Positions 22,504 to 30,442 of a stretch of DNA of 64,000 nucleotides are shown here, in pieces. Location of the stretch: assembly GCA_046048875.1 (NCBI GenBank), contig JBJOFG010000017.1, forward strand, positions 80,616 to 144,615. The letters are read 5' to 3'. How positions within the stretch are numbered: position 1 is the stretch's first letter; each line of letters opens with the position of its first letter. A program made the position numbers and the translations under genes. The DNA comes from CAIZGX01 sp046048875. Lineage in GTDB: Bacteria; Bacteroidota; Bacteroidia; Flavobacteriales_D; Sanyastnellaceae. Below the pieces are notes generated by a model. The model ran no database searches and was not told the DNA's origin. It was given only the letters and a program-made list of their open reading frames with translations.

Positions 22504-23508
22504 TCACCACTGAAACACAGGAATGAGTTGTGTTTGTTCAATCAATATCCAAAGGCTTATGGCCACTGATATGTAGAAAAAGACAGGTGCGAAAAGTGAG
22601 ATGCGATAATTTGAATACCAGTAAGACAAACAGAAGATTAGACCCAGTCCTACGCCTTCAATAATTAGGTGGTTCAAGAATAGCCATCCTGCGGTTACCG
22701 AGCCTAACATGGCAATACACATGAACACGATGATCCATTTCGAGTTTCGGTTTTTGTTGGTGTTTCGGTCTCCAGAAAAAATGAGCGACTGCATAGAAAA
22801 CAACAACGACAAGGCACACAGCGCGTAGAAAGAAAGTTTTGAGTAGGAATGAATCATCCAATTGTCCTGCGTGTTCAGACTTATAATTCGCTTGAACAAA
22901 TAGAAATTCCAGTTATCCATAATCAGATACTGCATGCAGAAGCAATACAGAAAAGGGAAGACGAATCCCGCCACGGGCATGACGTATTCTCTAACGTTGT
23001 ATCCTCTTGTGAAGATTACAGCCACCAACAAGATGGGCAGTAGCGACAAGTATAACGGAAAGCACAACGCTGCTAATCCAAACCAAAAACCGGCGCGGAA
23101 ATAAGGATCTAAAGCTGTTTTTTGACGGTACACTTCCAACAACCTATTGGCTCCTACTGTAAGGAAAATCTGCGCGAACAGAAAGGTAACGCTGTGATTC
23201 AGCAAAAAAATGACTGTAAAGAGGTTCGAGAAAATTAATGCAGGAACGAAGGTGGGACCGTTGTGAAATTCGTGTCGGTTATACACCCAATTGAAAAGTA
23301 TGGCACCCAGTGTAATGACAACCCAAGCAATGGCTGCGCCCAACCAAGGGGTGAGGACGCAAGCGAGGTTAATGATGTCGAAAGGGAATTGCTCGGGAAC
23401 TTCAGGAATAACATATCCGAAAAGGCATGGAACGAAAACCAAAAGATTTACGAAAGGCAATACAAACAGGAGGTACGGTTGATTGCTTGAAAATTGCCTT
23501 AGGATCAT
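22504..23508 (-). CDS. DUF6427-like polytopic membrane protein
   Basis: A 334-residue integral membrane protein with about nine or ten hydrophobic helices spread through its length and short loops. The pattern (FPFDIINLACVLTPWLGAAIAWVV, then HNGPTFVPALIFSNLFTVIF) resembles the DUF6427 family found in Flavobacteriia. Function unknown; the fold suggests an acyltransferase- or flippase-like membrane enzyme only loosely. It is divergent from a small DUF6341-like gene, a neighbour often seen with it. Confidence 0.6.
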   Translation of the reverse strand: MILRQFSSNQPYLLFVLPFVNLLVFVPCLFGYVIPEVPEQFPFDIINLACVLTPWLGAAIAWVVITLGAILFNWVYNRHEFHNGPTFVPALIFSNLFTVIFLLNHSVTFLFAQIFLTVGANRLLEVYRQKTALDPYFRAGFWFGLAALCFPLYLSLLPILLVAVIFTRGYNVREYVMPVAGFVFPFLYCFCMQYLIMDNWNFYLFKRIISLNTQDNWMIHSYSKLSFYALCALSLLFSMQSLIFSGDRNTNKNRNSKWIIVFMCIAMLGSVTAGWLFLNHLIIEGVGLGLIFCLSYWYSNYRISLFAPVFFYISVAISLWILIEQTQLIPVFQW

Positions 23509-23574
23509 GTTATTTGAATTGAAGCAAAATTGAGGATAAATGTTCCGTTTTCAAAAGGATTGCTTAAATTCGCC

Positions 23575-23781
23575 ATGAAAAATATTTCGAACATGAACTT
23601 ACAATCTGTCCTTACACCAATCGCAGACGCATGCAAATTACTATTTGAATACGTAATGGAGCCATTGGGAAATACATTCAGTTACATCTGTATTGCAGGT
23701 GCGTTCTACGGAATCTACTTGTGGATTAGCATGCAAAAGCGTTACACGGCCGAAGCAAAGAAGAACGGTACGTTAATCTAA
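23575..23781 (+). CDS. DUF6341-like small membrane protein
   Basis: A 68-residue protein from the ATG at 23575; an upstream frame extension is possible but starts before any promoter-like sequence. It has an amphipathic N-terminus and one membrane helix (about residues 34-52, FSYICIAGAFYGIYLWISM) followed by a basic tail. Size and position next to the DUF6427-like gene match the DUF6341 family of flavobacteria, function unknown. A long imperfect terminator hairpin follows. Confidence 0.55.
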   Translation: MKNISNMNLQSVLTPIADACKLLFEYVMEPLGNTFSYICIAGAFYGIYLWISMQKRYTAEAKKNGTLI

Positions 23782-23787
23782 AAGATT

Positions 23788-24783
23788 TTGGCTTCGGCCT
23801 ACCTAAACATATTCAAACCCCGAGGGTTCGAGCATTTTCGAATCGTTGGGGTTTTTCTTTTTTTTCTAGTTGGAAGTCGATTGTTCGCGCAATCGGAAAC
23901 ACGTCTCGGCTATTTCGAATTGGATCAAACACTACAGACTTCCACTGGCGAACTATCAGGAACGCTTACGGTTCCCATCTTGAAGGGAACCTTTCCGGTT
24001 GCCTTAATTATCGCGGGTTCCGGACCCACTGATCGCAACGGGAACAACGCGCAAATGAAAAACAATTCATTGCAAATGCTAGCTCACGAGTTGGCTGCTC
24101 AGGGCATTGCGTCGCTTAGATACGACAAGCGCGGCATAGGAAAGAGCGCTTCAGCAATGATTTCCGAAGAGCTATTGCGTTTCGAGAATTATGTGGAAGA
24201 TGCAGAAGATTGGGCCACTCAATTGAAGACCGATCCGCGATTTAACAAACTAATCATCATCGGACACAGCGAGGGATCGCTCATTGGAATGCTTGCCGCT
24301 GAGAAGGCCGACGCTTTCGTTTCGCTAGCGGGCGCTGGAAGACCTATTGATGTTATTTTGAAGGAGCAGCTTACTGAGCAGCTTTCAGGACAGAAAAAAC
24401 TTCTTCGCGCTGCGAACGAGGGCCTTTCGAAGCTTAAAGAAGGCAAGTTGGTAGAAGACGCCCCGGTGGAACTGTTCGGCTTGTTTCGTCCTTCTGTTCA
24501 GCCCTACATAATGTCTTGGATGAAATACGATCCAGCGGTTGAGATTTCAAAATTGAAAATTCCGATTGTGATTATTCAAGGCACCACAGACCTGCAGGTA
24601 AAAGAGCAAGATGCAAAACTACTTTTCGAAGCACATCCACTCAACTCGCGTTTAGTGATTATTGAAGACATGAATCATGTTTTGAAAATAGCACCTGAAG
24701 ATAGACTGAAGAATATTGAGACGTATTCAATGCCTAATCTTCCTTTAGCACCGGAGCTCGTGAGAACTTTGGGAACTTTGTAA
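23788..24783 (+). CDS. Exported alpha/beta hydrolase
   Basis: About 331 residues from a TTG start; no ATG precedes the signal peptide (IVGVFLFFLVGSRLFAQ). The alpha/beta-hydrolase core shows the oxyanion segment ALIIAGSGPTDRNGNN, the nucleophile elbow GHSEGS, an Asp in TTDLQVKEQDA and a His in EDMNHVLK, so the triad is complete. Substrate is unknown, likely an ester or peptide outside the cytoplasm. The 5' part of the frame contains a long terminator-like hairpin, so the true start is uncertain. The last codons (GTL and stop) merge with array R4. Confidence 0.75.
   Translation: MASAYLNIFKPRGFEHFRIVGVFLFFLVGSRLFAQSETRLGYFELDQTLQTSTGELSGTLTVPILKGTFPVALIIAGSGPTDRNGNNAQMKNNSLQMLAHELAAQGIASLRYDKRGIGKSASAMISEELLRFENYVEDAEDWATQLKTDPRFNKLIIIGHSEGSLIGMLAAEKADAFVSLAGAGRPIDVILKEQLTEQLSGQKKLLRAANEGLSKLKEGKLVEDAPVELFGLFRPSVQPYIMSWMKYDPAVEISKLKIPIVIIQGTTDLQVKEQDAKLLFEAHPLNSRLVIIEDMNHVLKIAPEDRLKNIETYSMPNLPLAPELVRTLGTL
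23815..23866 (+). terminator. Long imperfect intrinsic terminator
   Basis: Arms AACCCCGA and GGTTCGAG pair with the downstream TTTCGAATC and TTGGGGTT parts to give a stem of about 16 bp with one mismatch and wobble pairs. A run of T with one C follows. It would end the DUF6341-like transcript, but it lies inside the 5' coding frame of the hydrolase. Confidence 0.6.
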
Positions 24784-24935
24784 TTGGAACTGCGTTGTTG
24801 GAACTGCGTTGTTGAATCTTCCCCTCTCTTACCTTTTAAAAAACATTCGCGAAGCATTCGCCCAAAGGGCATTCGTTGCTTTGCAACATTCGTGCTTGCA
24901 CATTCGTTGCTTCGCAACATTAGCCTCCGGCATTC
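24763..24935. repeat. Palindromic bead array R4 (ATTC linker), the clearest example
   Basis: Head: GAACTTTG twice, then AACTGCGTT twice with GTTGG linkers. After a short T-rich gap come six consecutive perfect beads: GCGAAGC, GCCCAAAGGGC, GTTGCTTTGCAAC, GTGCTTGCAC, GTTGCTTCGCAAC and GCCTCCGGC, separated by ATTC (once ATTA). Arms differ in sequence and length (2-5 bp), but each bead is self-complementary. It begins in the end of the hydrolase gene and stops next to the glyS promoter. Confidence 0.92.
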
Positions 24936-24940
24936 TGACT

Positions 24941-24948
24941 TATCTTTG
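24941..24948 (+). promoter_or_regulatory. -7 promoter element TATCTTTG of glyS
   Basis: Exact TAnnTTTG match 8 bases before the glyS ATG and 6 bases after the last bead linker of array R4. Confidence 0.6.
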
Positions 24949-24956
24949 CAGCCGTT

Positions 24957-26489
24957 ATGGCAGCACAAGAAGACAAATTAAAAGCGGTAATCTCGCACGC
25001 AAAGGAATACGGATTTGTATTTCCTTCCTCTGAAATTTACGATGGCCTTTCGGCCGCCTACGACTACGGTCAGTTGGGTGTTGAATTGAAAAACAACATC
25101 AAGAACTACTGGTGGACCGCCATGACGCGCATGCACCAAAACATTGTGGGAATTGATGCTTCCATCTTCATGCATCCGACCACCTGGAAAGCAAGCGGAC
25201 ACGTAGATGCGTTCAACGATCCGTTGATCGATAACAAAGACAGTAAGAAACGCTACCGTGCCGATGTGTTGTTGGAAGACTACATGGCGAAAAGCGAAGC
25301 GAAAATTACTAAAGAAATAGAGAAGGCGAAGAATCGCTTTGGCGATGCTTTCAACGAAGAGCAATTCCGTGCAACGAATCCGAATGTCCTTCGTGCGCAA
25401 GAAAAAATAGACGGTGTGAAAACGCGCATGAAAGTGGCGTTGGAAGAAGGCGATTTAGTGGGATTGAAGCAATTGATTGAAGACTGCGAAATTGCAGATC
25501 CAGAGACTGGATCTCGCAACTGGACAGAGGTTCGTCAGTTTAACCTGATGTTTAAAACAGAGCTCGGCGCGGTAAGCGGCGATGCTGGAATTATTTATTT
25601 ACGTCCAGAAACAGCACAAGGAATTTTCGTGAATTTCTTGAACGTTCAGAAGACAGGAAGAATGAAACTTCCATTCGGAATTGCACAAATCGGAAAGGCG
25701 TTTCGCAATGAAATTATTGCACGTCAGTTCATCTTCCGCATGCGCGAATTCGAACAAATGGAGATGCAATATTTCGTGAAGCCGGGTACCGAAATGGAGT
25801 GGTACAACTACTGGAAGAACGAGCGTATTAAGTGGCACAATGCATTAGGATTGGGAGAAGACAATTACAAATTCCACGATCACTTGAAGCTGGCGCACTA
25901 CGCCAATGCGGCTTGTGACATTGAGTTCAACTTCCCAATGGGATTCAAAGAGTTGGAAGGAATACATTCTCGCACTGATTTCGATTTGAAAAAACACGAA
26001 GAATTCAGTGGAAAGAAATTGCGTTATTTCGATCCGGAAACGAACGAAAGTTTTGTTCCGTATGTCATTGAAACGTCTATTGGATTAGACCGCATGTTCT
26101 TGGCTGTATTGTCAAGTTCATTTGTGGAAGAGAAATTGGAAGACGGAAGTGAGCGCACGGTGCTTTGCATTCCGGCAGCTTTGGCTCCAGTGAAAGTGGC
26201 GGTATTGCCGTTGGTGAAGAAAGACGGACTTCCAGAAAAAGCAAAAGAGATTGTAGATCTATTGAAGTTAGACTTCAACTTACAATACGACGACAAAGAC
26301 GCCATTGGTCGCAGATACAGAAGACAAGACGCTATTGGAACGCCTATCTGCGTAACAGTAGACAATGAAACCTTGGAAGACAATTGTGTAACCATTCGTC
26401 ATCGCGACAGCATGCAACAGGAGCGCATACCAATTGCGAACTTGCATGAAGCGGTAAGGAAGGTTGTGGCGTTGAATCAGTACTTTTAA
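24957..26489 (+). CDS. glyS: Glycyl-tRNA synthetase (dimeric, class II)
   Basis: A 510-residue protein of the alpha2 type used by Bacteroidota. Class II motifs are visible: motif 2 in AQIGKAFRNEIIARQFIFRMREFEQMEMQYF (with RPETAQGIFVNF upstream) and motif 3 in ETSIGLDRMFLAVL. The C-terminal anticodon-binding domain starts near PAALAPVKVAVLPL. It attaches glycine to tRNA-Gly in the cytoplasm. Its promoter sits directly behind array R4, and array R5 follows its stop. Confidence 0.96.
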   Translation: MAAQEDKLKAVISHAKEYGFVFPSSEIYDGLSAAYDYGQLGVELKNNIKNYWWTAMTRMHQNIVGIDASIFMHPTTWKASGHVDAFNDPLIDNKDSKKRYRADVLLEDYMAKSEAKITKEIEKAKNRFGDAFNEEQFRATNPNVLRAQEKIDGVKTRMKVALEEGDLVGLKQLIEDCEIADPETGSRNWTEVRQFNLMFKTELGAVSGDAGIIYLRPETAQGIFVNFLNVQKTGRMKLPFGIAQIGKAFRNEIIARQFIFRMREFEQMEMQYFVKPGTEMEWYNYWKNERIKWHNALGLGEDNYKFHDHLKLAHYANAACDIEFNFPMGFKELEGIHSRTDFDLKKHEEFSGKKLRYFDPETNESFVPYVIETSIGLDRMFLAVLSSSFVEEKLEDGSERTVLCIPAALAPVKVAVLPLVKKDGLPEKAKEIVDLLKLDFNLQYDDKDAIGRRYRRQDAIGTPICVTVDNETLEDNCVTIRHRDSMQQERIPIANLHEAVRKVVALNQYF

Positions 26490-26623
26490 GCCCGAAGGGC
26501 GAATGTTGCGAGGCAACGAATGTTACGATGTAACGAATCTCTGCGAGGAATGCTTCGCGAATGTCTTGCAGACGAGGGTTTAACAACGAAGTTCCAACAA
26601 CGTAGTTATAACAACGTAGTTCC
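26490..26623. repeat. Palindromic bead array R5 (reverse orientation, GAAT linker)
   Basis: It lies between convergent glyS and ddl. Beads: GCCCGAAGGGC, GTTGCGAGGCAAC, GTTACGATGTAAC, CTCTGCGAG, GCTTCGC and GTCTTGCAGAC with linker GAAT, the reverse complement of ATTC. AACGAAGTT, AACGTAGTT and AACGTAGTT (the head beads) follow. The last 18 bases are also the final five codons and stop of ddl, so the array continues into the coding region. Confidence 0.92.
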
Positions 26624-27574
26624 AAGCACTGCTGAAATCAACTCCATCTTACCCATTCCCATTGCTGCCGCCTGCTGAGGAATAATAGACGCCGCGCTGA
26701 AGCCAGGAACGGTGTTCACTTCAATCACACAAGGCTCTTCGTCGGGTAACAAGAAGTCTACGCGAATCATTCCTCCGCAATTCAAATCGGTATAAATACG
26801 AGCCGATAATTCCTGAACACGCGCGTAGTGAAACTCACTGATCGGAGCAGGTGTAATTTCCTGACTCTTTCCTTCGTACTTCGCTTGAAAATCGAAAAAT
26901 TCAGTCTCACTCACAATCTCTGTAATGGGCAACGCCGTTGGCTTTCCATTCAACATTATAACACCACAGGTGACTTCCCTTCCAGAAATAAATTCTTCCA
27001 CAATAATATCCTCGTCTTCATTTCGCGCGCGAGAAATGGCTTCCATAATTCCACCTTCTTCGTTCACACGCGAAGTACCAATGGAACTTCCTCCACAATT
27101 CGGCTTCACGAAACAAGGTAATCCTACCTTCGCAACTACTTCTGCTGCTGTAATAACTTCTTCCTTTCGAACAACAATCGAACGCGCAACACGATAGCCC
27201 ATAGTGCCTAACGTGCGCGTTGTAGCTTTCTTGTTAAAGGTTAAGGCCATGTTCAACACATCGCCCGTCGTGTACTTCATTCCAATTGTATCGAAATATC
27301 CTTGCAACAATCCGTTCTCTCCAGGCGTTCCGTGAACCATCATGAACACCGCGTCAAATGTGGTTTTCATTCCATCAATAACCACAGAAAAATCATTTCG
27401 ATCTACTGGAATTTCCACTTCATTCACCAACGCATACCAACGCTTTTCTTCAATCACAATCTGAGTGGGAGCGAATTTCGAACGATCAATGTTCTCCATT
27501 ACCATCTTCGCACTGCGCATAGACACAACAGATTCTCCACTATATCCACCACAGACTACTGCAATTTTTTTCAT
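26606..27574 (-). CDS. ddl: D-alanine--D-alanine ligase
   Basis: A 322-residue ATP-grasp ligase that makes D-Ala-D-Ala for peptidoglycan. Family segments include the N-terminal VCGGYSGESVVSMRSA, the central PCFVKPNCGGSSIGTSRV, EEFISGREVTCG and the C-terminal CVIEVNTVPGFSAASIIPQQA. The last five residues (GTTLL) and stop are encoded by a palindromic repeat unit (GGAACTACGTTGTTATAA), so the extreme C-terminus is repeat-derived. It acts with the mre/PBP2/RodA cell-wall genes elsewhere in the window. Confidence 0.93.
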   Translation of the reverse strand: MKKIAVVCGGYSGESVVSMRSAKMVMENIDRSKFAPTQIVIEEKRWYALVNEVEIPVDRNDFSVVIDGMKTTFDAVFMMVHGTPGENGLLQGYFDTIGMKYTTGDVLNMALTFNKKATTRTLGTMGYRVARSIVVRKEEVITAAEVVAKVGLPCFVKPNCGGSSIGTSRVNEEGGIMEAISRARNEDEDIIVEEFISGREVTCGVIMLNGKPTALPITEIVSETEFFDFQAKYEGKSQEITPAPISEFHYARVQELSARIYTDLNCGGMIRVDFLLPDEEPCVIEVNTVPGFSAASIIPQQAAAMGMGKMELISAVLGTTLL

Positions 27575-27594
27575 GCGTTTTTGTTTTTACAAAG

Positions 27595-28695
27595 ATGACA
27601 ATCTCCTTAACTTTCCAAAAATTATTTGTCGTGAAAAAATCAATTCTTTTTTCGTTCTTCTTCGCAGCTACCACTTTAGGTGTATCTGCACAACAGTTCA
27701 CCGTTGTAAAAAACAACGCTCACGGTAATGTAGAAAACCAATGCAAGACAGGAACTTGCTGGAGTTTCGCTACCACCTCATTCATTGAATCAGAAATTAT
27801 TCGTAAAGGAAATAAGCCCGTCGACCTTTCTGAAATGTACAACGTGCGATTGACCTATCCGAAGAAAGCAGAAAGCTATGTGCGATTCCAAGGCAAACAA
27901 CAATTCGGTCCAGGCGGATTAAGCCACGATGTTCTTGCCATCATTGAAGAATACGGAATTGTGCCTGAGGCAGCGTATTCAGGATTTGTGAATGGAAGCA
28001 CAACTTACGATCACGAGATTCTCGACACTAAATTGACTGATTTAGTAACGGAAGCTGTAACCAGTCCAACCAACGGGTATAAAGTAAGCATAGAGGGTAT
28101 CCTTGATAATGAAATTGGAGTTGCACCAGCAGAATTCAAGTACAACGGAACTACTTATACGCCAGCTTCTTTTCGAGACGCCATGAAAATTAATCCGAAA
28201 GAATACGTGTGCTTAACTTCTTTCTCTCACCATCCATTTTATTCTTCGTTCGTGTTGGAAGTTCCAGACAACTGGTCGAAAAAATCTTATTACAATCTTC
28301 CTCTTGACGAGTTTCAGCGCGTTGCAGATTTTGCGCTTGGAAAAGGATTTACCATCGCTTGGGATGCCGACGTGAGCGAAAAAACTTTTGATGCAAGAAA
28401 AGGATATGCCTATGTTGATGTGTTTCAAAATGAGCCGAAAATTGATCAAGCAAAAAGACAAGAAGCGTTTGATACCTACGAAACTACAGACGATCACTTG
28501 ATGCATATCACAGGTACTGCTAAAGACGACCAAGGAAATTCTTATTATCTCGTAAAAAATTCTTGGGGGACTGAAGGCCTTGCCAATGGCGGTTTCCAAT
28601 ACATTTCATCGTCATACTTCCGTTTCAAAACAGTGTGTATGATCGTTCACAAAGACGCAATTCCAAAAGAAATTGCTGTGAAATTAGGAATGTAA
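27595..28695 (+). CDS. Exported C1-family cysteine peptidase (bleomycin hydrolase / PepC-like)
   Basis: A 366-residue protein with a signal peptide (VKKSILFSFFFAATTLGVSAQQ). The start is either the ATG used here or a GTG 12 codons on. The papain-type triad is complete: Cys55 in TGTCWSFATT, His in DDHLMHITGTA and Asn in VKNSWGTEG. This motif set and the gap between them match bleomycin hydrolase/aminopeptidase C relatives, which in Bacteroidota are often exported. It probably degrades peptides in the periplasm. Its stop is one base from the convergent gene. Confidence 0.88.
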   Translation: MTISLTFQKLFVVKKSILFSFFFAATTLGVSAQQFTVVKNNAHGNVENQCKTGTCWSFATTSFIESEIIRKGNKPVDLSEMYNVRLTYPKKAESYVRFQGKQQFGPGGLSHDVLAIIEEYGIVPEAAYSGFVNGSTTYDHEILDTKLTDLVTEAVTSPTNGYKVSIEGILDNEIGVAPAEFKYNGTTYTPASFRDAMKINPKEYVCLTSFSHHPFYSSFVLEVPDNWSKKSYYNLPLDEFQRVADFALGKGFTIAWDADVSEKTFDARKGYAYVDVFQNEPKIDQAKRQEAFDTYETTDDHLMHITGTAKDDQGNSYYLVKNSWGTEGLANGGFQYISSSYFRFKTVCMIVHKDAIPKEIAVKLGM

Positions 28696-28696
28696 A

Positions 28697-29278
28697 TTAT
28701 TTCTTTGGACTCAAAGGAATAAGTATTCCACCACGAATGATGAGCGGCCCATAAGGTGACCGCTCTTCCTCTGTAAAGTCGTACATGATTTGAAAGTACG
28801 TTCCCAATCCATGTCCTATTCCTTGCGAAATTCCTGCACCTGCTAACAATAGTGGGAAGGTTTCGCGCGATGAACCGTTGAAAGAATATACCGGTGCATT
28901 GACCTGATTAATCTCGGCACAAGCAAAAATTCCATTAAACAAACCTAAGCGGGCCCAGGCAATTCCGGCATAATACTGCTCTTGATACAATCGCGTTTTG
29001 TAATACGTGAAATTAAATCCAACGCCCGCTGAAAACCTTTCAGTAATTCTGTACCCAGCAAGCGGTGTAATTGACCCGAAAAACATTCCTGATCCGTTCG
29101 AAGAGCTCAATCCCAAACCCAATGAGCCACCAACTACTGTGCGCTCCCGATTCGTTAAGTCACTCATCTTCTCTTTTCCCTGACCCTGTGATGGAAGGGT
29201 GTTAACATAGTCGTCGGTTGGTTGAGCAATGCCCTTCAACCCGAACAACAAAAAACTTATAAGAACTAAGGCTCTCAT
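28697..29278 (-). CDS. Predicted outer-membrane beta-barrel protein
   Basis: A 193-residue protein from the ATG at 29278, with a signal peptide (RALVLISFLLFGLKGIAQ). The mature part alternates amphipathic strands and Gly-rich turns (GGSLGLGLSSSNGSGMFFGSITPLAGY, GVGFNFTYYKTRLY...) and ends in a strand-like ILIPLSPKK. This fits a small eight-strand outer-membrane barrel. Function unknown. Its ATG overlaps the stop of the upstream T9SS-cargo gene by one base (TAATG), so translation is coupled. Confidence 0.65.
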   Translation of the reverse strand: MRALVLISFLLFGLKGIAQPTDDYVNTLPSQGQGKEKMSDLTNRERTVVGGSLGLGLSSSNGSGMFFGSITPLAGYRITERFSAGVGFNFTYYKTRLYQEQYYAGIAWARLGLFNGIFACAEINQVNAPVYSFNGSSRETFPLLLAGAGISQGIGHGLGTYFQIMYDFTEEERSPYGPLIIRGGILIPLSPKK

Positions 29279-30348
29279 TAACGAATGAATGAAACCACCG
29301 AAAGGTGCATGCCCGCCCACACTTGAACAAAATACATTCCTTGTTCCGTCGGTAATTCTGTGATAACCAACTGATGATTTCCTTGCGGGAAAGTCTGATG
29401 AATAACTTCATTCACCAATCTTCCATTGACATCGAAAATGCGCACGTTCACGTCTACTGCTTGTGGTAAATCGAAACCAACGGTGTACATATCTTTTACT
29501 TCGGTCGGATATCCGTATGCTTGAAATTCAGAGGCTGTTGCTTCAGTTACAAACGACGGATTGAATCCTACAAACTTCACAACGTTGTTTCCTGTGCAAG
29601 GAATAGCTAGCGTATCAATTTCTTCTGCATAACAAATATCCGCAGCGCTTGAAACTCCGCCAGCAACAGTCACGGTAGACGTTGTAGTGAAATCGTTCGA
29701 GAACTTTGTAATGGCATTCGGCGACCAAGAACTTACGTAGTAATTTCCGTAAGAATCGTGATCTACACCGTCGCAATTTCCGAGGTTAGTCGTGGTGATT
29801 ACAGAAAGTGTATATGTCGCAAGATCAATGGCTTTAATAGAAGCGTTAGCTCCCCAACTCACCATAACCAATCTGTTGTTTTCTGCATCGTGCGTTAATC
29901 CGTTGGGCGTGCTCGTTGTATTCGCAACAACAATTGAACTGGTCGGAGCCGTAAGGTCTGCAACGTTCAACTCGTAAATTTTCTTCGCAGAAAAATCAGA
30001 TACCCACAACTTGTCTGTTCCATTGCTGGCCATTCCATTCAAGAAAGATGCTCCAGACAAACTGTGCGTCATGACTTGAGCGCCTGTTGTTACGTCGTAC
30101 CCTTTGATTGAACTTCCAACGATTGAAAACAACACACCGTTCATGACTTCCATGCCGTAGTTCGACTTCGCTGCGCCAAGCGTTCCTTGCGGAACAGCAT
30201 CGCTGTGCATACGAACAACATTGTTTCCATTTCCAACCAAAAAGATCTGGTTGGTCGGATCATACTCAACGCCTTCAATAGCCGTTAACGATTGTGCGTG
30301 TGTAACGCTTGAAGCAAGAGCCAATGCAAAGAATAGAATTTTTTTCAT
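29278..30348 (-). CDS. T9SS type A cargo protein with beta-propeller repeats
   Basis: A 356-residue secreted protein. Signal peptide: residues 1-18 (ending THAQ). Residues about 20-275 form short beta-propeller repeats of NHL/SMP-30 style (GVEYDPTNQIFLVGNGN, GLTHDAENNRLVMVSWG, GVDHDSYGNYYVSSWS). The C-terminal 80 residues (starting near FQAYGYPTEVKD) resemble a type A sorting domain: VNVRIFDVNGRLVNEVI and LPTEQGMYFVQVW. Cargo of the type IX system is delivered to the cell surface or released. Ligand or role unknown. Confidence 0.8.
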   Translation of the reverse strand: MKKILFFALALASSVTHAQSLTAIEGVEYDPTNQIFLVGNGNNVVRMHSDAVPQGTLGAAKSNYGMEVMNGVLFSIVGSSIKGYDVTTGAQVMTHSLSGASFLNGMASNGTDKLWVSDFSAKKIYELNVADLTAPTSSIVVANTTSTPNGLTHDAENNRLVMVSWGANASIKAIDLATYTLSVITTTNLGNCDGVDHDSYGNYYVSSWSPNAITKFSNDFTTTSTVTVAGGVSSAADICYAEEIDTLAIPCTGNNVVKFVGFNPSFVTEATASEFQAYGYPTEVKDMYTVGFDLPQAVDVNVRIFDVNGRLVNEVIHQTFPQGNHQLVITELPTEQGMYFVQVWAGMHLSVVSFIR

Positions 30349-30442
30349 GTGGAAGATTTATGAGCGGCAATTTACTACCATTTCATTTTTCTCCATTCGT
30401 TTTCATCATTATCTTGCAGTGCCTCACAGCAACATGCCCAAC

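Noticed and set aside
24763..24935. REP/BIME element linked to a RAYT transposase
   Set aside because: REP elements have a conserved stem sequence and a GTAG/GGAG-type foot. Here the stems vary freely, and no TnpA-like Y1 transposase gene is in the window.
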